Shown here piece by piece: positions 63,746-64,000 of a stretch of DNA of 64,000 bases (position 1 is the first letter of the stretch; each line of letters begins with the position of its first letter). A model generated the notes under the pieces. That model saw only the letters and a list, made by a program, of their open reading frames with translations. It ran no database searches and was not told the origin of the DNA. A program made the position numbers and the translations under genes. Origin of the DNA: Bradyrhizobium glycinis (lineage in GTDB: Bacteria; Pseudomonadota; Alphaproteobacteria; Rhizobiales; Xanthobacteraceae); the NCBI RefSeq assembly GCF_016031655.1, contig NZ_JACCHQ010000001.1:744001-808000 (forward strand), in the 5' to 3' direction.

Positions 63746-64000
63746 CAGCTTGTCGCAGCCGCCATGCGACGGGCAAGCTGAAGCGCCGCGATCAGACTCG
63801 CTGGATTGGCCTTGCCCGTGCCGGCGATGTCGAAGGCGGTGCCGTGATCCGGCGAGGTGCGGACGAAGGGCAGTCCGAGCGTGACGTTGACGGCGTCGTC
63901 GAAGGCGACGGTCTTGATCGGGATCAGCGCCTGGTCGTGATACATGCAGACCGCGCAATCATAGGTCCGTCGCGCCGCCTCGTGGAACATGGTGTCGGCG
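63745..64000 (-). CDS. pdxA: 4-hydroxythreonine-4-phosphate dehydrogenase, C-terminal part
   Basis: The frame runs off the right edge. The visible 85 codons contain [61 protein letters not shown], the characteristic PdxA C terminus with its metal-binding His-Asp residues. It acts in pyridoxal phosphate synthesis. The pdxA-rsmA order is common in proteobacteria. Confidence 0.94.
   Translation of the reverse strand, partial: ADTMFHEAARRTYDCAVCMYHDQALIPIKTVAFDDAVNVTLGLPFVRTSPDHGTAFDIAGTGKANPASLIAALQLARRMAAATS

Overview
The window looks like chromosome of a Bradyrhizobium-lineage alphaproteobacterium (Nitrobacteraceae). The grounds are high G+C throughout, liv-type ABC transporters, rhizobial protein extensions on ribosomal proteins, and dispersed palindromes sharing the 'GGAAAAGTGTGCAGCGGTTTTCC' core type or the 'CGTCATGGCCGGGCTTG' type. 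The assignment rests on gene content and remembered protein families, not on a database search.

Region 1 (1-4.0 kb, minus strand) is the most unusual part. A Ro60/Rsr (TROVE plus vWA) gene and an RtcB-type RNA ligase gene are preceded by about 610 bp without a convincing protein gene, holding four tandem RNA units. Each unit has the same two conserved strands, which pair into a bulged helix closed by a unit-specific stem. At least two units enclose a circularly permuted tRNA-like module: T arm, then an acceptor stem closed by a short loop, then D arm. These are best read as four bacterial Y RNAs (YrlA-like tRNA mimics) feeding an Rsr/RtcB RNA-handling system. Upstream lies a candidate independent small RNA of about 200 nt with a strong promoter and an intrinsic terminator.

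Region 2 (4-27 kb) is mostly housekeeping and transport: DUF429, GST, CsaA-like, an ArsC/Spx-like thiol protein, a PAS protein, a complete five-gene branched-chain-type ABC transporter, a DUF47-pit phosphate uptake pair behind a near-perfect PHO box, a guanidine-II riboswitch in front of a SugE/Gdx exporter, prfC, an ABC_sub_bind protein, NnrU, an acyl-CoA ligase, a YfgM-like protein, der, an MFS exporter, and a second orphan paralogue of the liv-type binding protein.

Region 3 (26.4-47 kb) carries the alphaproteobacterial block rpsF-rpsR-DUF2232-rplI ... dnaB-alr ... radA-cvpA-purF-SDR, all on the minus strand. Two cargo blocks interrupt it. One, between alr and radA, holds a sugar-type binding protein overlapping a GGDEF-EAL gene, TauE, GFA, exonuclease III and a small Cys-rich protein. 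The other, between rplI and dnaB, holds cfa, a CxxCH protein with a long disordered tail, TetR and a thioesterase.

Region 4 (47-64 kb) starts with a TetR-desaturase operon, then fabD-fabG-acpP-fabF-mltG-yicC-gmk on the plus strand. A hypothetical membrane protein gene converges on gmk and overlaps it. An ArsR-SRPBCC pair, a cupin, three separate Crp/Fnr regulators within 2.6 kb, a zinc alcohol dehydrogenase, rsmA and the C-terminal part of pdxA complete the window. Lipid metabolism recurs (cfa, desaturase, fab genes, acyl-CoA ligase, thioesterase). RNA handling also recurs (Rsr, RtcB, Y RNAs, CsaA, RsmA).
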